Below, piece after piece: positions 11,707-20,449 of a DNA stretch of 23,983 bases. Within the stretch, counting starts at the first letter, position 1. Each line of letters opens with the position of its first letter. Under the pieces are notes generated by a model. It saw nothing but the letters and a program-made list of their open reading frames with translations. It searched no databases and was not told the DNA's origin. The position numbers and the translations under genes were made by a program. The stretch is from CAZBQG01 sp964493945 (GTDB lineage: Bacteria; Pseudomonadota; Alphaproteobacteria; Rhodospirillales; UBA2165): NCBI GenBank assembly GCA_964493945.1, contig CAZBQG010000028.1, forward strand, positions 1-23,983, written 5' to 3'.

Positions 11707-12699
11707 TCAGGTCGTCGCCGGATTTAGCGACTGGGGCAGGAACAGCTCTTCGGGTTTTACCTTGCGGTGACAGACGCCCTGCTCATAGCCGAATTTGAGA
11801 AAGGCCTCGATGGTCGGGCGGTTGGGCTCCAACCCATAGGGCCAGAAATCATCGCCGAACAGGTCGCGGGCATGGGCCGCGCCATCTTGCCCCCAGGGTA
11901 TAGGATTGTGGGAATGGGAGGCATGCAGGGCGCGGCGCAACCCATTGTTTTTGGCTTCCTCGAAAGCCTCCATCATATTCACAGCCACCCACGGATATTT
12001 TTCGGCCACCTCCTTGCGGATGGTGATCAGATGCATGATGGGGAAGATGCCGGTCTCCTTGTAATAGTCTTCCTCCACCTTACGGGCATTGCGCACCAGC
12101 TTTTTGATGCGCTTATCTCCATCGCGGAAGGGTTTGGGCGGCAATGCGGTGAGGGCGCAATCGATTTCGCCGTCCAGCAGCAACTGGCTCAATGATTTTT
12201 CGGTGTTGGGCTTTACCTTCATTCCCTTGGGCAGTTTCAGCTTGACCGGTTCGGGGCGGCCCGGCTGATCGACGCCGGTCTGCACCCAGGAGATGGATTT
12301 CAGATCCACCCCCACGGTATGTTCCAACCAGCCCCTGGCATAGATGGTCGCGGTCTGGGCCCATTCGGGAATGCCGATGCGCTTTCCGGCCAGATCCTTG
12401 GGCGCCTTGACCTTGGATCCGGCACGCACGAAGAAGGCTCCGATACGGGCCACCCGGGATGGGAAAACGGGAATGGCAATCATCTGGTTCTTGCGCTGGG
12501 AAACCAACGAAATATAGCGCCCGAAGGACATTTCGTTGATGTCAAATTCACCATAATTGGTCGCCCGGTGGAAAATTACATGGGGCTCGGCGAAGAGCAT
12601 GGGGGTGATGTCTATGCCTTCGGGGCGCACCGTGCCCTGCACGATGTCGCGTATATGATCATAATCGCAAACAGCCAGACTTAGATTGAGTCGAGACAT
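11707..12699 (-). CDS. 4,5-dihydroxyphthalate decarboxylase-like protein (periplasmic-binding-protein fold)
   Basis: Predicted 330-residue protein without a signal peptide. The opening LSLAVCDYDHIRDIVQG, the FHRATNYGEFDINEMSFGRY region, the DLAGKRIGIPEW segment and the LLLDGEIDCALTALPP segment are typical of proteins annotated as 4,5-dihydroxyphthalate decarboxylase or as NMT1-like substrate-binding proteins. The Pht5/OphC member removes a carboxylate from dihydroxyphthalate, downstream of phthalate dioxygenase. Many homologues have no proven activity. Here a phthalate-dioxygenase-like Rieske enzyme about 9 kb away makes an aromatic decarboxylase role attractive, but a ligand-binding role remains possible. 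GGAGAGGAAAAT precedes the ATG. It sits 15 bases after the ligase gene and 16 before the molybdoenzyme, so it is clearly co-transcribed with them. Confidence 0.75.
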   Translation of the reverse strand: MSRLNLSLAVCDYDHIRDIVQGTVRPEGIDITPMLFAEPHVIFHRATNYGEFDINEMSFGRYISLVSQRKNQMIAIPVFPSRVARIGAFFVRAGSKVKAPKDLAGKRIGIPEWAQTATIYARGWLEHTVGVDLKSISWVQTGVDQPGRPEPVKLKLPKGMKVKPNTEKSLSQLLLDGEIDCALTALPPKPFRDGDKRIKKLVRNARKVEEDYYKETGIFPIMHLITIRKEVAEKYPWVAVNMMEAFEEAKNNGLRRALHASHSHNPIPWGQDGAAHARDLFGDDFWPYGLEPNRPTIEAFLKFGYEQGVCHRKVKPEELFLPQSLNPATT

Positions 12700-12714
12700 A
12701 TTTTCCTCTCCGCG

Positions 12715-14607
12715 TTAGGTTCGCACCACTTTATGTGCCATGACGAAGGCGCCGAGCCTTCGGTGAATTTCCGCTTCTGTTTTTGCCGCCCGCTCGCCGC
12801 TCATCGCTTCCAGTGTTACCGTCGCCAAGTCGCCCAATTTGCCATCCTCGCCCACCGTCACGCCGAGCGCCACCCCGTTTTCGGCCAGGGGCTCCAGAAT
12901 TCCGGCAAATACCCGCTGGGCCGCATCAAGGCGCAGGGCCGGCTTGAATATTTTGCCCACTTGCGTGAGCGGCATGGTATCCAGAATATGGATTTCTCCC
13001 GGCACCGCCGCCCGTTCCGGGATACGCGCCCGGGCGAAGCTTTTGATTTCTTCCGCCGTGGCAGTGGCGCCGTCTTTGAGTTGTACATAGGCGGTGGGCA
13101 ATTCGCCCGCATGGGCGTCGGGCTTGCCGACGGCGGCGGCCAGCTCCACGGCCGGATGCTCGATCAGCACCTCGTCGATCAAGCCCGGATCAATATTATG
13201 CCCACCCCGGATGATCAAATCCTTGGCCCGGCCCGTGACCCAGAGATAGCCGTCCTGGTCGATGCACCCCAAATCACCGTTGTTGATCCAATCGCCGTCG
13301 ATGAACAAATTGCGGTTCGCCGCCTCATCCAGATACCCGGGAATGACGCTGGGTCCCTTGACCAAAAGGGCGCCGATCTCGTCGGTCTCGCAGTCCCGGA
13401 TGTAATTTCCCTCATCATCCATTTTGGCGGCGCGGATACGGCTATAGGGCCAGGGTATGCCGCTGGAGCCATAGCGCGGATCACCATCGCGGGGGGCCAG
13501 GGAAATATTGCAGGTGAACTCGGTGGCCCCATAGGTCAGCAGGGTCCGCACCCCGACCAGGCTTTCCAGTGAACGTGCCAGCTCGGCCGGAAACCCCCCG
13601 GACCCGGTGGCCGATTGTTCATGAAGCGAGCTGATATCCTGGCCGGTGGGCGGATTGGCGCAAAGCATGGAAAGGACCGTCGGTACGCCGTTCATCCGGG
13701 TGATGGAATATCGTTCCACCAGGTTCCAGTAATTGTTCACGATGTTCCGGTTGCGGTAACCGGTGGGGCCCAGAATGACCTGGGTCATGCCGCCAGCCAG
13801 GGCCGCCAGTGAATCATTGATGATGCCGCCGGCATGAAAATAAGGCCCGCCGGAAAACATGCGGTCCTCCACCGTTAGCCCCTTCATCCAGGTGTTGATC
13901 CAGAATTGATAGGCCATGCCCCGGTGCAGAAGGCGTGCCACCTTGGGCGCACCCGTGGTGCCGCCGGTATGCAAATGAAGGGCCACGTCTTCCGGATCAA
14001 TGTCCCGCTGAAAGGTAAGTTCGGAGGGCTCGGCATCCAGGAGCAGATTAAAATCCTCCGCTTCCGGCGCGGACCCTCCGCCCCAAGGCACCTGGAGAAC
14101 ATGCTCCAGATGAGGAAGATCACCGCGTATGGCGGCTACTTTTTTGCCGATACCGAATTCCAGCTCCGGCCCTAGGGTCACCAGCAATTTGGCCCTAGTG
14201 GCCTTCAGAATGCCGGCGATGTGGTGGGGTTCCAGCATCCAGTTGATGGGGCTCACGATCCCCGGGACCTGCCCGCCCCAAAGGGCATAAAGGGTCTGGG
14301 GCAGGTTGGGGAGCAACAGGGCGACGGTGTCGTCCGGCCCCACGCCCAGGCGGTGGAACAGGTTGGCCGCCTGATGAAGATGGCCCAAAAATTCACCATA
14401 ACTTTCGCTGAGAGGCACCTCGTCATCATCGCCGGTTACCAGATAATGAAAGACGGTTTTGGCGGGATCGATGTCGGCGCCGGCCCGAATCAGGCCGGGG
14501 GTGTCAAAACATTCCAGCCGTTCGGAAAAGGGAATGCGCTCGATCTCCGCATTATCCTCAAGACTGCGGATCGGCTCATACTGCCTGGGCATCATCGGCT
14601 CTCTCAC
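12715..14607 (-). CDS. AMP-dependent acyl-CoA synthetase (second of two paralogues)
   Basis: Predicted 630-residue ANL-superfamily ligase that activates a carboxylic acid to acyl-AMP and then acyl-CoA. The phosphate-binding A3 motif is TGGTTGAPK (214-222), A5 is TYGATE (358-363), NNGDLG (442-447) and TGRAKDLIIRGG (458-469) form the hinge region, and the catalytic lysine is K552 in VGKIFKP. All essential motifs are intact. It starts at GTG 14607, whose GTGA overlaps the TGA stop of the upstream ligase by 4 bases, with GAGGTAA upstream; ATG codons at residues 5 and 6 are alternatives. It resembles the upstream ligase throughout, suggesting tandem duplication. Substrate (aryl, fatty or terpenoid acid) is undetermined. 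Confidence 0.9.
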   Translation of the reverse strand: MREPMMPRQYEPIRSLEDNAEIERIPFSERLECFDTPGLIRAGADIDPAKTVFHYLVTGDDDEVPLSESYGEFLGHLHQAANLFHRLGVGPDDTVALLLPNLPQTLYALWGGQVPGIVSPINWMLEPHHIAGILKATRAKLLVTLGPELEFGIGKKVAAIRGDLPHLEHVLQVPWGGGSAPEAEDFNLLLDAEPSELTFQRDIDPEDVALHLHTGGTTGAPKVARLLHRGMAYQFWINTWMKGLTVEDRMFSGGPYFHAGGIINDSLAALAGGMTQVILGPTGYRNRNIVNNYWNLVERYSITRMNGVPTVLSMLCANPPTGQDISSLHEQSATGSGGFPAELARSLESLVGVRTLLTYGATEFTCNISLAPRDGDPRYGSSGIPWPYSRIRAAKMDDEGNYIRDCETDEIGALLVKGPSVIPGYLDEAANRNLFIDGDWINNGDLGCIDQDGYLWVTGRAKDLIIRGGHNIDPGLIDEVLIEHPAVELAAAVGKPDAHAGELPTAYVQLKDGATATAEEIKSFARARIPERAAVPGEIHILDTMPLTQVGKIFKPALRLDAAQRVFAGILEPLAENGVALGVTVGEDGKLGDLATVTLEAMSGERAAKTEAEIHRRLGAFVMAHKVVRT

Positions 14608-16454
14608 GCCCAGGTTACCTCATGGGCCAGGGTGAAGGCACCGAGACTTTCGCTGACCCGCCCGCTGATGACGTCCCGGTCCATGCCCTCGCCGCTTAAG
14701 GATACGGCCACCAGTGTGCCATGTGTGGGATCATTGCGCGCTTCCACTTCGAAACCCGCCCCGTCCAGATTAAGCGAGGCCAGGGTTTCGCAGAACACCC
14801 GGCCCGCCGCATCCAGGCGGAGCAGCGGCTTGAATATCTTACCCACCTCGGTCAGGGGCATGGGGTCGACGATAAAAACTTCAGTCGGCGCGGCGGCCCG
14901 CTCTTCTATGTTGGCGCGGGCGAATTCTTTTATCTCTTCGGCGCTGGCCACCACACCTTCTTTCAGTTGCACATAGGCGACGGGCAGCTCGCCGGCATAG
15001 GAGTCCGGCTTGCCGACGGCGGCGGCCAGCTCCACGGCATCATGCTCCAAAAGGGTTTCATCGATCATCTTGGCGTCCAGATTATTGCCACCCCGGATGA
15101 TCAGATCCTTCACCCGGCCCGTGACCCAGATGAACCCGTCTTCGTCAATGCGCCCCAGATCGCCCGTATTGAGCCAGCCGCCTTCGAAAAACAAATCCTT
15201 GTCCAGCCTGGAATCCACATAGCCCCCGATCACGCCCGGCCCCTTGACCGTAATGATGCCGATTTCATCGGGCGTACAATCGCGGATGATGGCGCCCTTT
15301 TCCGCCACCACCGTCTTGATCTGGGTATAGGGCAGACGCATGCCGCTAGCGCCGTAGCGGGGCTCTCCACCCCGGGGGGGTGCCGCCGCCGATGCCGTAT
15401 TTTCCGTCAGCCCGTAATTGGACAAGACCCGCACACCGATAGCCGTCTCGATCTTGCGGGTCAGGGCGCCCGGCATGCCCGCCGATCCCGTGTTGGCGAA
15501 GGGCTTCATGGTGCTCACATCCTCATCCACCGGCGGATTGTTGGCGAGCGCTGAAATCACGGTGGGCACGGCCACCAGCTCGGTCGCCTTGTAGCGTTCC
15601 ACCAGCTTCCAGAAATTCTTGACGATGTTCTTGTTGCGGAACCCATGGGGGCTGAGGATCACATTGGTCATGCCCTGGAATAATGGGCTCATGGTCCTAT
15701 TGACGATGCCGCCTGAATGAAACAAGGGCGTGCCCGCGAAGATGATATCCGTCGGCTCAAAGCCCAGCACCCAGCCATAGACATGGCATTTATAGGCGAT
15801 GGATTCATGGCGCAAAGGGGCCAGCTTGGGCGATCCCGTGGTCCCGCCGGTGGGGCAATAGATGGCCGTGTCGCCGGGTTCCGGCAAATCAGTGAAAGCC
15901 AGCTTGTCCCCCGGCTCTGTCTCCATCAAGACTCGGAAATCCATCTCGGGCTCCACCGTGCCGCCCGCCCCCTGGACCTGGATAAGGCGCGTATCGCCGC
16001 CCAGCAATTCCGCCACCTTTTCCGCCTTTTGCCAAATCTCGAAGCCGGGCGTGGGGCCCAGCGCGACGATAATCCGGACCTTGGCCGCCTTGAAAATCCC
16101 GGCGATGGCGGATGGCTCCAACATCCAATTGGCCGGGGCCAGAATGCCGGCGCTGGGTATGCCGCAAAGCAGAAAAAAATTCTCCGGCACCATGGGCAGA
16201 AGAACACCGATGGCTTCACCCGGGGCCAAACGGTGGAACAGATTGGCCGTCTGCGTGATGCGGGTCATAAACTGGGCATAGGTGATGGTCAGGGGCTCTT
16301 CTTCCGGATCACCATCCAGAATGTAATGAAGGACCGGATTGTCCGGGTTGATCGCCGCTCCCCGGGCCACCAGATCATGGATCGTCCAGGCCTCCATGCG
16401 CTCCTTAAGCGGTGTGCGCTCGAACGCCTCGATATCGGCCAGACTTTCGATCAC
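14604..16454 (-). CDS. AMP-dependent acyl-CoA synthetase (first of two paralogues)
   Basis: Predicted 616-residue ANL-superfamily ligase. The A3 motif is TGGTTGSPK (202-210), A5 is NYGLTE (346-351), the NTGDLG motif is at 429-434, TGRVKDLIIRGG begins at 446, and the catalytic lysine is K539 in VGKIFKP. I chose GTG 16454 because its GTGA overlaps the TGA of the crotonase gene by 4 bases, the same arrangement as at its own 3' end. The in-frame start further upstream at 16520 would add an arginine-rich tail with no family match and lie inside the crotonase gene. Like its neighbour it shares the FRNKNIVKNFWKLVERY-type segment, so both belong to one subfamily. Having two may give activity on two pathway acids. 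Confidence 0.9.
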   Translation of the reverse strand: MIESLADIEAFERTPLKERMEAWTIHDLVARGAAINPDNPVLHYILDGDPEEEPLTITYAQFMTRITQTANLFHRLAPGEAIGVLLPMVPENFFLLCGIPSAGILAPANWMLEPSAIAGIFKAAKVRIIVALGPTPGFEIWQKAEKVAELLGGDTRLIQVQGAGGTVEPEMDFRVLMETEPGDKLAFTDLPEPGDTAIYCPTGGTTGSPKLAPLRHESIAYKCHVYGWVLGFEPTDIIFAGTPLFHSGGIVNRTMSPLFQGMTNVILSPHGFRNKNIVKNFWKLVERYKATELVAVPTVISALANNPPVDEDVSTMKPFANTGSAGMPGALTRKIETAIGVRVLSNYGLTENTASAAAPPRGGEPRYGASGMRLPYTQIKTVVAEKGAIIRDCTPDEIGIITVKGPGVIGGYVDSRLDKDLFFEGGWLNTGDLGRIDEDGFIWVTGRVKDLIIRGGNNLDAKMIDETLLEHDAVELAAAVGKPDSYAGELPVAYVQLKEGVVASAEEIKEFARANIEERAAAPTEVFIVDPMPLTEVGKIFKPLLRLDAAGRVFCETLASLNLDGAGFEVEARNDPTHGTLVAVSLSGEGMDRDVISGRVSESLGAFTLAHEVTWA

Positions 16455-17347
16455 TCTACGTCTTCCCCGGCGGGTGGCGGATAGCGGCCCAGCCCGCCGC
16501 CAAAGGGCCCGTCCCGCCATTTAAGGGCCGCGCGCAAACCGTCTTCCTTGACGATGCGCTTGAATTCTTTGTTTGACGGCAAGCGGTTGGCCAGGGTGAC
16601 GAAATCGCTGCCCGCCTGCAGGGACAGGGAAAATCCCTGATGGTCCAATACCCGGTTGACCATTTTTTTGGACAAAGACAACAGCTCCACATCCACATTG
16701 GCGATGCGTTTGGCAATCTTATCGGTCTCGGCTTCCACCTGATCCAGGGGAAAGACATAATTGGCCATGCCATGTTCGACCATTTCGGCACCGGTCAGGC
16801 AATCGCCGGTGAAGTTCATCTCCTTGGCCTTTTTCGGCCCCACATGCCAAATAAAAATGGCGGTTTCCTCGCCGGGCGCGATGGCCCTGACGGGTGGGTA
16901 ACCGATGCGCGCATCATCCGATGCAATGAGCATGTCACAGGCCAGGGCCAGCCCGGCAGCGCCCCCCAGACAGGGGCCATGCACCTGGGCGATGATCGGC
17001 TTCCAGTTATTGAAGATTTCCATCAGAAATTCGTTATGGGCCTGAATCCTGGCGCGCGAATCCCAGACACTGATTTCGGCACCACCATCTTCCGCGCCAG
17101 CCGCCACGGCTCCCTTTTGGCGCCGGGGCTCGCCGATGGCGCCGCCCAGATCATAGCCCGCCGAAAAGCACGACCCCGCCCCCCTTAAGATGATCACCGT
17201 GACGCCGGGGTCTTCTTCGGCGGCGCGCAGCGCGTGGCTGATTTCATTGGACATGGGCCAATGGATGGCGTTCTTTTTTTCTGGGCGGTTAAAAGTGAGG
17301 TGGGCCAGCTTATCCTTTACCTCATAGGTAATATGCTCATAGCTCAT
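16451..17347 (-). CDS. Crotonase/enoyl-CoA hydratase-family protein lacking the classical catalytic glutamates
   Basis: Predicted 298-residue crotonase-fold protein acting on a CoA thioester. The oxyanion-hole segments are GSCFSAGYDLGG (59-70) and HGPCLGGAAGLALACDM (123-139). In enoyl-CoA hydratase the catalytic glutamates occur in GGGCEL and PEI; here the matching residues appear to be G132 (GGAAGL) and P152 (YPPV). This points to another crotonase reaction (isomerase, C-C hydrolase, decarboxylase) or a subgroup with different acid/base residues. ATG 17347 is preceded by GAGGGGAG; the frame is open further upstream but overlaps the hydratase gene. The 13-base gap to the upstream gene and the 4-base overlap with the downstream ligase show operon membership. 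Family is secure; reaction is open. Confidence 0.88.
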   Translation of the reverse strand: MSYEHITYEVKDKLAHLTFNRPEKKNAIHWPMSNEISHALRAAEEDPGVTVIILRGAGSCFSAGYDLGGAIGEPRRQKGAVAAGAEDGGAEISVWDSRARIQAHNEFLMEIFNNWKPIIAQVHGPCLGGAAGLALACDMLIASDDARIGYPPVRAIAPGEETAIFIWHVGPKKAKEMNFTGDCLTGAEMVEHGMANYVFPLDQVEAETDKIAKRIANVDVELLSLSKKMVNRVLDHQGFSLSLQAGSDFVTLANRLPSNKEFKRIVKEDGLRAALKWRDGPFGGGLGRYPPPAGEDVE

Positions 17348-17360
17348 TCGAATGCTCCCC

Positions 17361-18215
17361 TCAGCCGAAAGTAACGTCGGCCTGCATGGCCAGGGTGCCG
17401 TCTTCCTTAACGGCCCAAAGCTCACATGAATTCCCGTCCGCCGATGGCTCGCCAAGGACGGTAACCTGTTCATCGACGAAAACAGGCGCCCGGGCGCGCT
17501 GGGTGAAGCTGCTCATGACCCGGCCCGGGTTGTGGTCCCAGGCAAGCTCCATCATCCACATGGCGGTCAGGGGCCCATGCACCAGGATGGCCGGATAGCC
17601 TTCCACCTCGGTGACATAGCGGTGATCATAATGAATTCGGTGGGGATTGAAGGTGGCCGCCGAAAAACGAAACAGCATGACCATATCGGCGCTCACCTGG
17701 CGCTTCCAGGTGGCTTCGGTCGGGCCGGGCTGGCCGGGCCGCGGGGCCCCGCCCGATTTGTCGGGCTCCTTGAAGACGAAATTTATCACGTCTTCGGTGG
17801 AAAGCCAGTCGGGGCCCGAAATACGGAGGGCGAAATCGACAAAGACCAGGGATCCCGCCCGCCCTTCCTTGGGCGTAACGCTGAGCAGTTCCATTTCCTT
17901 GGTCGCAGTCTGGCCGATGCGTAGCGGCGTATGAAAGCGCATATTGTTGCCCGTATACATGCGGTTGGGCAGGGGATTTGGCGGGCCGTCCTCGATTTCC
18001 GGGACCATGCCGTCGCGGGGCAATTCCTGGGTCTGGTGCAGCCTGGGGAAATAGAGGCCGTGCCATCCGAACGGAAGAGGATCGCCCTCATTCAGTGGTT
18101 CATCATCCCGGTTCATCGTGGCCGAGAATTTGGCCATCTGGACCGCCGTGATGACGTCCTCGGTGGTCCATTTGCGGCCCACATAATCCTTTAATTCCCC
18201 TGATCCACCGGGCAT
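17361..18215 (-). CDS. HTD2/MaoC-like hotdog acyl-CoA hydratase (mesaconyl-C4-CoA hydratase-like)
   Basis: Predicted 284-residue double-hotdog protein of the FAS1-like dehydratase/HTD2 group. The signature FRFSAATFNPHRIHYD (182-197) corresponds to the active-site region of HTD2 and mesaconyl-C4-CoA hydratase, with VHGPLTAMWMMEL following. N-terminal residues such as RMYTGNNMRFHTPLRIGQ fit the first hotdog. Such enzymes add or remove water at 2-enoyl or 3-hydroxyacyl-CoA or related thioesters in the cytosol. ATG 18215 was chosen because GGGGGAG sits 6 bases upstream; an in-frame start at 18278 would overlap the GMC gene. Alongside a crotonase lacking its glutamates, this may be the true hydratase of the pathway. 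It lies 59 bases from the upstream gene, the widest gap in the run, so an internal promoter is possible. Confidence 0.85.
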   Translation of the reverse strand: MPGGSGELKDYVGRKWTTEDVITAVQMAKFSATMNRDDEPLNEGDPLPFGWHGLYFPRLHQTQELPRDGMVPEIEDGPPNPLPNRMYTGNNMRFHTPLRIGQTATKEMELLSVTPKEGRAGSLVFVDFALRISGPDWLSTEDVINFVFKEPDKSGGAPRPGQPGPTEATWKRQVSADMVMLFRFSAATFNPHRIHYDHRYVTEVEGYPAILVHGPLTAMWMMELAWDHNPGRVMSSFTQRARAPVFVDEQVTVLGEPSADGNSCELWAVKEDGTLAMQADVTFG

Positions 18216-18274
18216 GACCATCTCCCCCTTTGTTGTTTGACTGGCCCTAACATAGTCCCGGGAAGGGGCCGGGT

Positions 18275-19903
18275 TCAATCACCAGCGAGAATCATGTCCG
18301 CGGCCTTCTCGGCGATGACCATGACGGCGGCGTTGGTATTGCCGCCAACCAGATCGGGCATGATTGAGGCATCCACCACGCGCAGAGCGTCGGCCCCCCT
18401 CACCCGCAAGGTCCCGTCCACCACCGAAGCATCATCGGGACCCATGCGGCAGGTGCCGTTGGGATGATAAACGGTCATGGAGGTGCGACTGATATGATCA
18501 TCAAGCGCGTCATCACCGGTTACCTCGGCGCCCGGTGTTACTTCGGCTCCCCGGAAAGGATCAAGCGCCGGCTGCATGGAAAAATGCCGGGCCAGGCGGA
18601 CGCCCTTGCGAAGGGTTTCCAGATCACTGGGCTCGACCAGGAAATTGTTCCGGATAAGAGGCTTGGCCAGGGGATCAGCGGAGGCCAGCCGCACGCTCCC
18701 CCTGCTTCGCGGATGAAGCAGGATGGCCCGGCAGAAAAAGCCGTCCCGCCAGGCGGGCCGGATCAGGGGAAACCAGGGATGGGCGTTGGGCGGGGCGGCG
18801 CTGAACAAATATTGCAGGTCAGGCACCTTCAGCTCGGGGTCGGTCTTGACAAAGCCCATGATACCGCCCGGGAAATCGGTGGCCGGGCCGCGGCCCAGCA
18901 AATAGGCGCTGGGCATATCCTTCATCACCCGGTCCAGGCGCATCTGGTGGTAAAAGCTGCCCCGGTCCAGCCGGTCGAACCCGACGGCGGTGGAAATATG
19001 ATCGGAAAGATTTTCGCCAACGCCCGGGCTGTCGATCTGGACCTCGATGCCGTGGGCCCGGAGTGCATCTTCCGGACCGATCCCTGACAGCATAAGAAGT
19101 TGGGGGGAATTGATGGCCCCGCCGCTGAGGATCACCTCGCCATCGCAACTCACATTTTCCTGTGCCCCGCCCCGCCCGGCATAACTGACGCCGACGGCCC
19201 GTCCGCCTTCCATTTTGATGCCGGTGACCTGGGCATTCATTTCCAGTGTCAGATTAGGGCGGCTCAGGGCCGGGCGCAGATAACCATCGGCGGCGCTGTT
19301 GCGCCTTCCATCCCGGATGGTCTGCTGGGCCCGTCCGAAGCCTTCATTTTGTTCGCCGTTATAATCCGGGGTCAGCGGATAGCCGGCCTGCTGGACGGCT
19401 TCCAGATAGGCCTCGATCACCGGGTCTCGGAAGGTGGATTCCCGCGTCTGGATGGGCCCGCCGCCGCCCCGCAATTCGCTGCCCCCGCCCTGCCAGCTTT
19501 CGGTGCGCTTAAAGCGGGGCAGCAAATCTTCATAGGTCCAGCCGGGCAGCCCGTTCCCGGCCCATCGGTCATAATCGCCCGCATGTCCCCGCACATAGGC
19601 CATGGCATTGATCGAGGAGCTGCCGCCCAGGACCTTGCCCCGGGTGATTTCGAAATGACGGCCAGCCATATTGGGTTCGGGCTCGGTGTCGTATTTCCAG
19701 TCATGCAGCCGGTCGCGGACGAATTTCATCCAGGCCAGCGGTATCTTGATCAGCGGATCCCGGTCAGGCCCACCGGCTTCGATGACCAGCACGCGGGTTG
19801 CCGGATCCTCGCTCAGGCGGGCGGCCAGGATGCAGCCTGCCGATCCGGCACCGATAATCACATAATCGAAATTTGATTGGGATGCCAAACGCCGGCTCTC
19901 CAT
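18275..19903 (-). CDS. GMC-family FAD oxidoreductase (choline/alcohol dehydrogenase-like)
   Basis: Predicted 542-residue flavoprotein that oxidises an alcohol to an aldehyde or ketone. The FAD-binding motif is YVIIGAGSAGC (about residues 14-24), GMC signature 1 is in GKVLGGSSSINAMAYVRGH, and signature 2 is in SGGAINSPQLLMLSGIG. The C-terminal catalytic region has H480 in HPNGTCRMG and VGGNTNA at about 519-525, as in BetA/AlkJ-like dehydrogenases. ATG 19903 was chosen because it begins just before the Rossmann motif; a start at 19951 would overlap the hemerythrin gene. No convincing ribosome site precedes it, so the start is tentative. It is cytoplasmic or membrane-peripheral, with quinone or another acceptor by analogy. 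Substrate is unknown; the operon suggests an alcohol of the catabolised compound. Confidence 0.9.
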   Translation of the reverse strand: MESRRLASQSNFDYVIIGAGSAGCILAARLSEDPATRVLVIEAGGPDRDPLIKIPLAWMKFVRDRLHDWKYDTEPEPNMAGRHFEITRGKVLGGSSSINAMAYVRGHAGDYDRWAGNGLPGWTYEDLLPRFKRTESWQGGGSELRGGGGPIQTRESTFRDPVIEAYLEAVQQAGYPLTPDYNGEQNEGFGRAQQTIRDGRRNSAADGYLRPALSRPNLTLEMNAQVTGIKMEGGRAVGVSYAGRGGAQENVSCDGEVILSGGAINSPQLLMLSGIGPEDALRAHGIEVQIDSPGVGENLSDHISTAVGFDRLDRGSFYHQMRLDRVMKDMPSAYLLGRGPATDFPGGIMGFVKTDPELKVPDLQYLFSAAPPNAHPWFPLIRPAWRDGFFCRAILLHPRSRGSVRLASADPLAKPLIRNNFLVEPSDLETLRKGVRLARHFSMQPALDPFRGAEVTPGAEVTGDDALDDHISRTSMTVYHPNGTCRMGPDDASVVDGTLRVRGADALRVVDASIMPDLVGGNTNAAVMVIAEKAADMILAGD

Positions 19904-19919
19904 AATTTTGGGGCCGATG

Positions 19920-20333
19920 TTAACTCTTTTCGGAAATATCCTGATCGGCAATATAGGATTTGAAGTCCAGATCGGCGTTGATCACGTCATCCATCAGAAA
20001 ATAGACCAGTTCCTTGCGCAGGCTGTCACAGGCCAGTTGGCTGTCGCCGGCGGTTTTGGCCAGGCGCAGCATTTCATCCATTTTGCTGTTCAGATCGGAA
20101 TGATGATCGCGGTGTTTCTGAACATCAGGATAACCGACCTTTTCAAGGAATTTTTCCTCGCGCATAAAATGGGTCTTGGCGAATTCAACGAAATCGGGCA
20201 CCAGGATGGCGCATTCCTCCGGGCTGCCCGCATCGATGGCGGCCAGCACGTGATTGATGATTTCGATCAAACGCCGATGGTCATTGTCAATCGGCTTGTA
20301 ATCCAGCACGAAAGACGATCCCAATTCGACCAT
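19920..20333 (-). CDS. Bacteriohemerythrin-like protein with a substituted histidine ligand
   Basis: Predicted 137-residue four-helix protein. The diiron ligands expected in hemerythrins are seen at H19 (NDHRRL), H55 and E59 (HFMREE), H74 and H78 (KHRDHH) and D121. The usual last histidine, in the W-L-x-x-H-I-x-x-x-D motif, is replaced: the segment reads FLMDDVINAD, placing D116 there. Oxygen or NO binding may therefore differ from the canonical protein. Hemerythrins in bacteria sense, store or deliver O2, which would suit neighbouring oxygenases and an oxygen-sensitive reductase, but that link is inference. ATG 20333 has AGGGG 7 bases upstream. It sits 16 bases upstream of the GMC gene and may be the first gene of the long minus-strand run. 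Confidence 0.88.
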   Translation of the reverse strand: MVELGSSFVLDYKPIDNDHRRLIEIINHVLAAIDAGSPEECAILVPDFVEFAKTHFMREEKFLEKVGYPDVQKHRDHHSDLNSKMDEMLRLAKTAGDSQLACDSLRKELVYFLMDDVINADLDFKSYIADQDISEKS

Positions 20334-20449
20334 TCTCAACCCCTTTGCAATTCCACCGGAAGCGTCAAACCAAACCAAACACCCGGTCAGAGACTAAAGC
20401 TTATTGGAAAAGCGCCCCATGCTCCATGAAAAAAACGCACCCCCCCATT

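Noticed and set aside
10728..11798. Long plus-strand open frame opposite the molybdoenzyme
   Set aside because: It is antisense to cluster-binding and MGD-binding motifs and has no own ribosome site or family match.
11707..12699. Ordinary periplasmic ABC substrate-binding protein
   Set aside because: There is no signal peptide and no permease or ATPase gene nearby, so the decarboxylase-like assignment is preferred, though not proven.
16455..16520. Longer start for the first acyl-CoA ligase
   Set aside because: The extra residues are arginine-rich and lie within the crotonase gene; the GTGA junction gives a better start.
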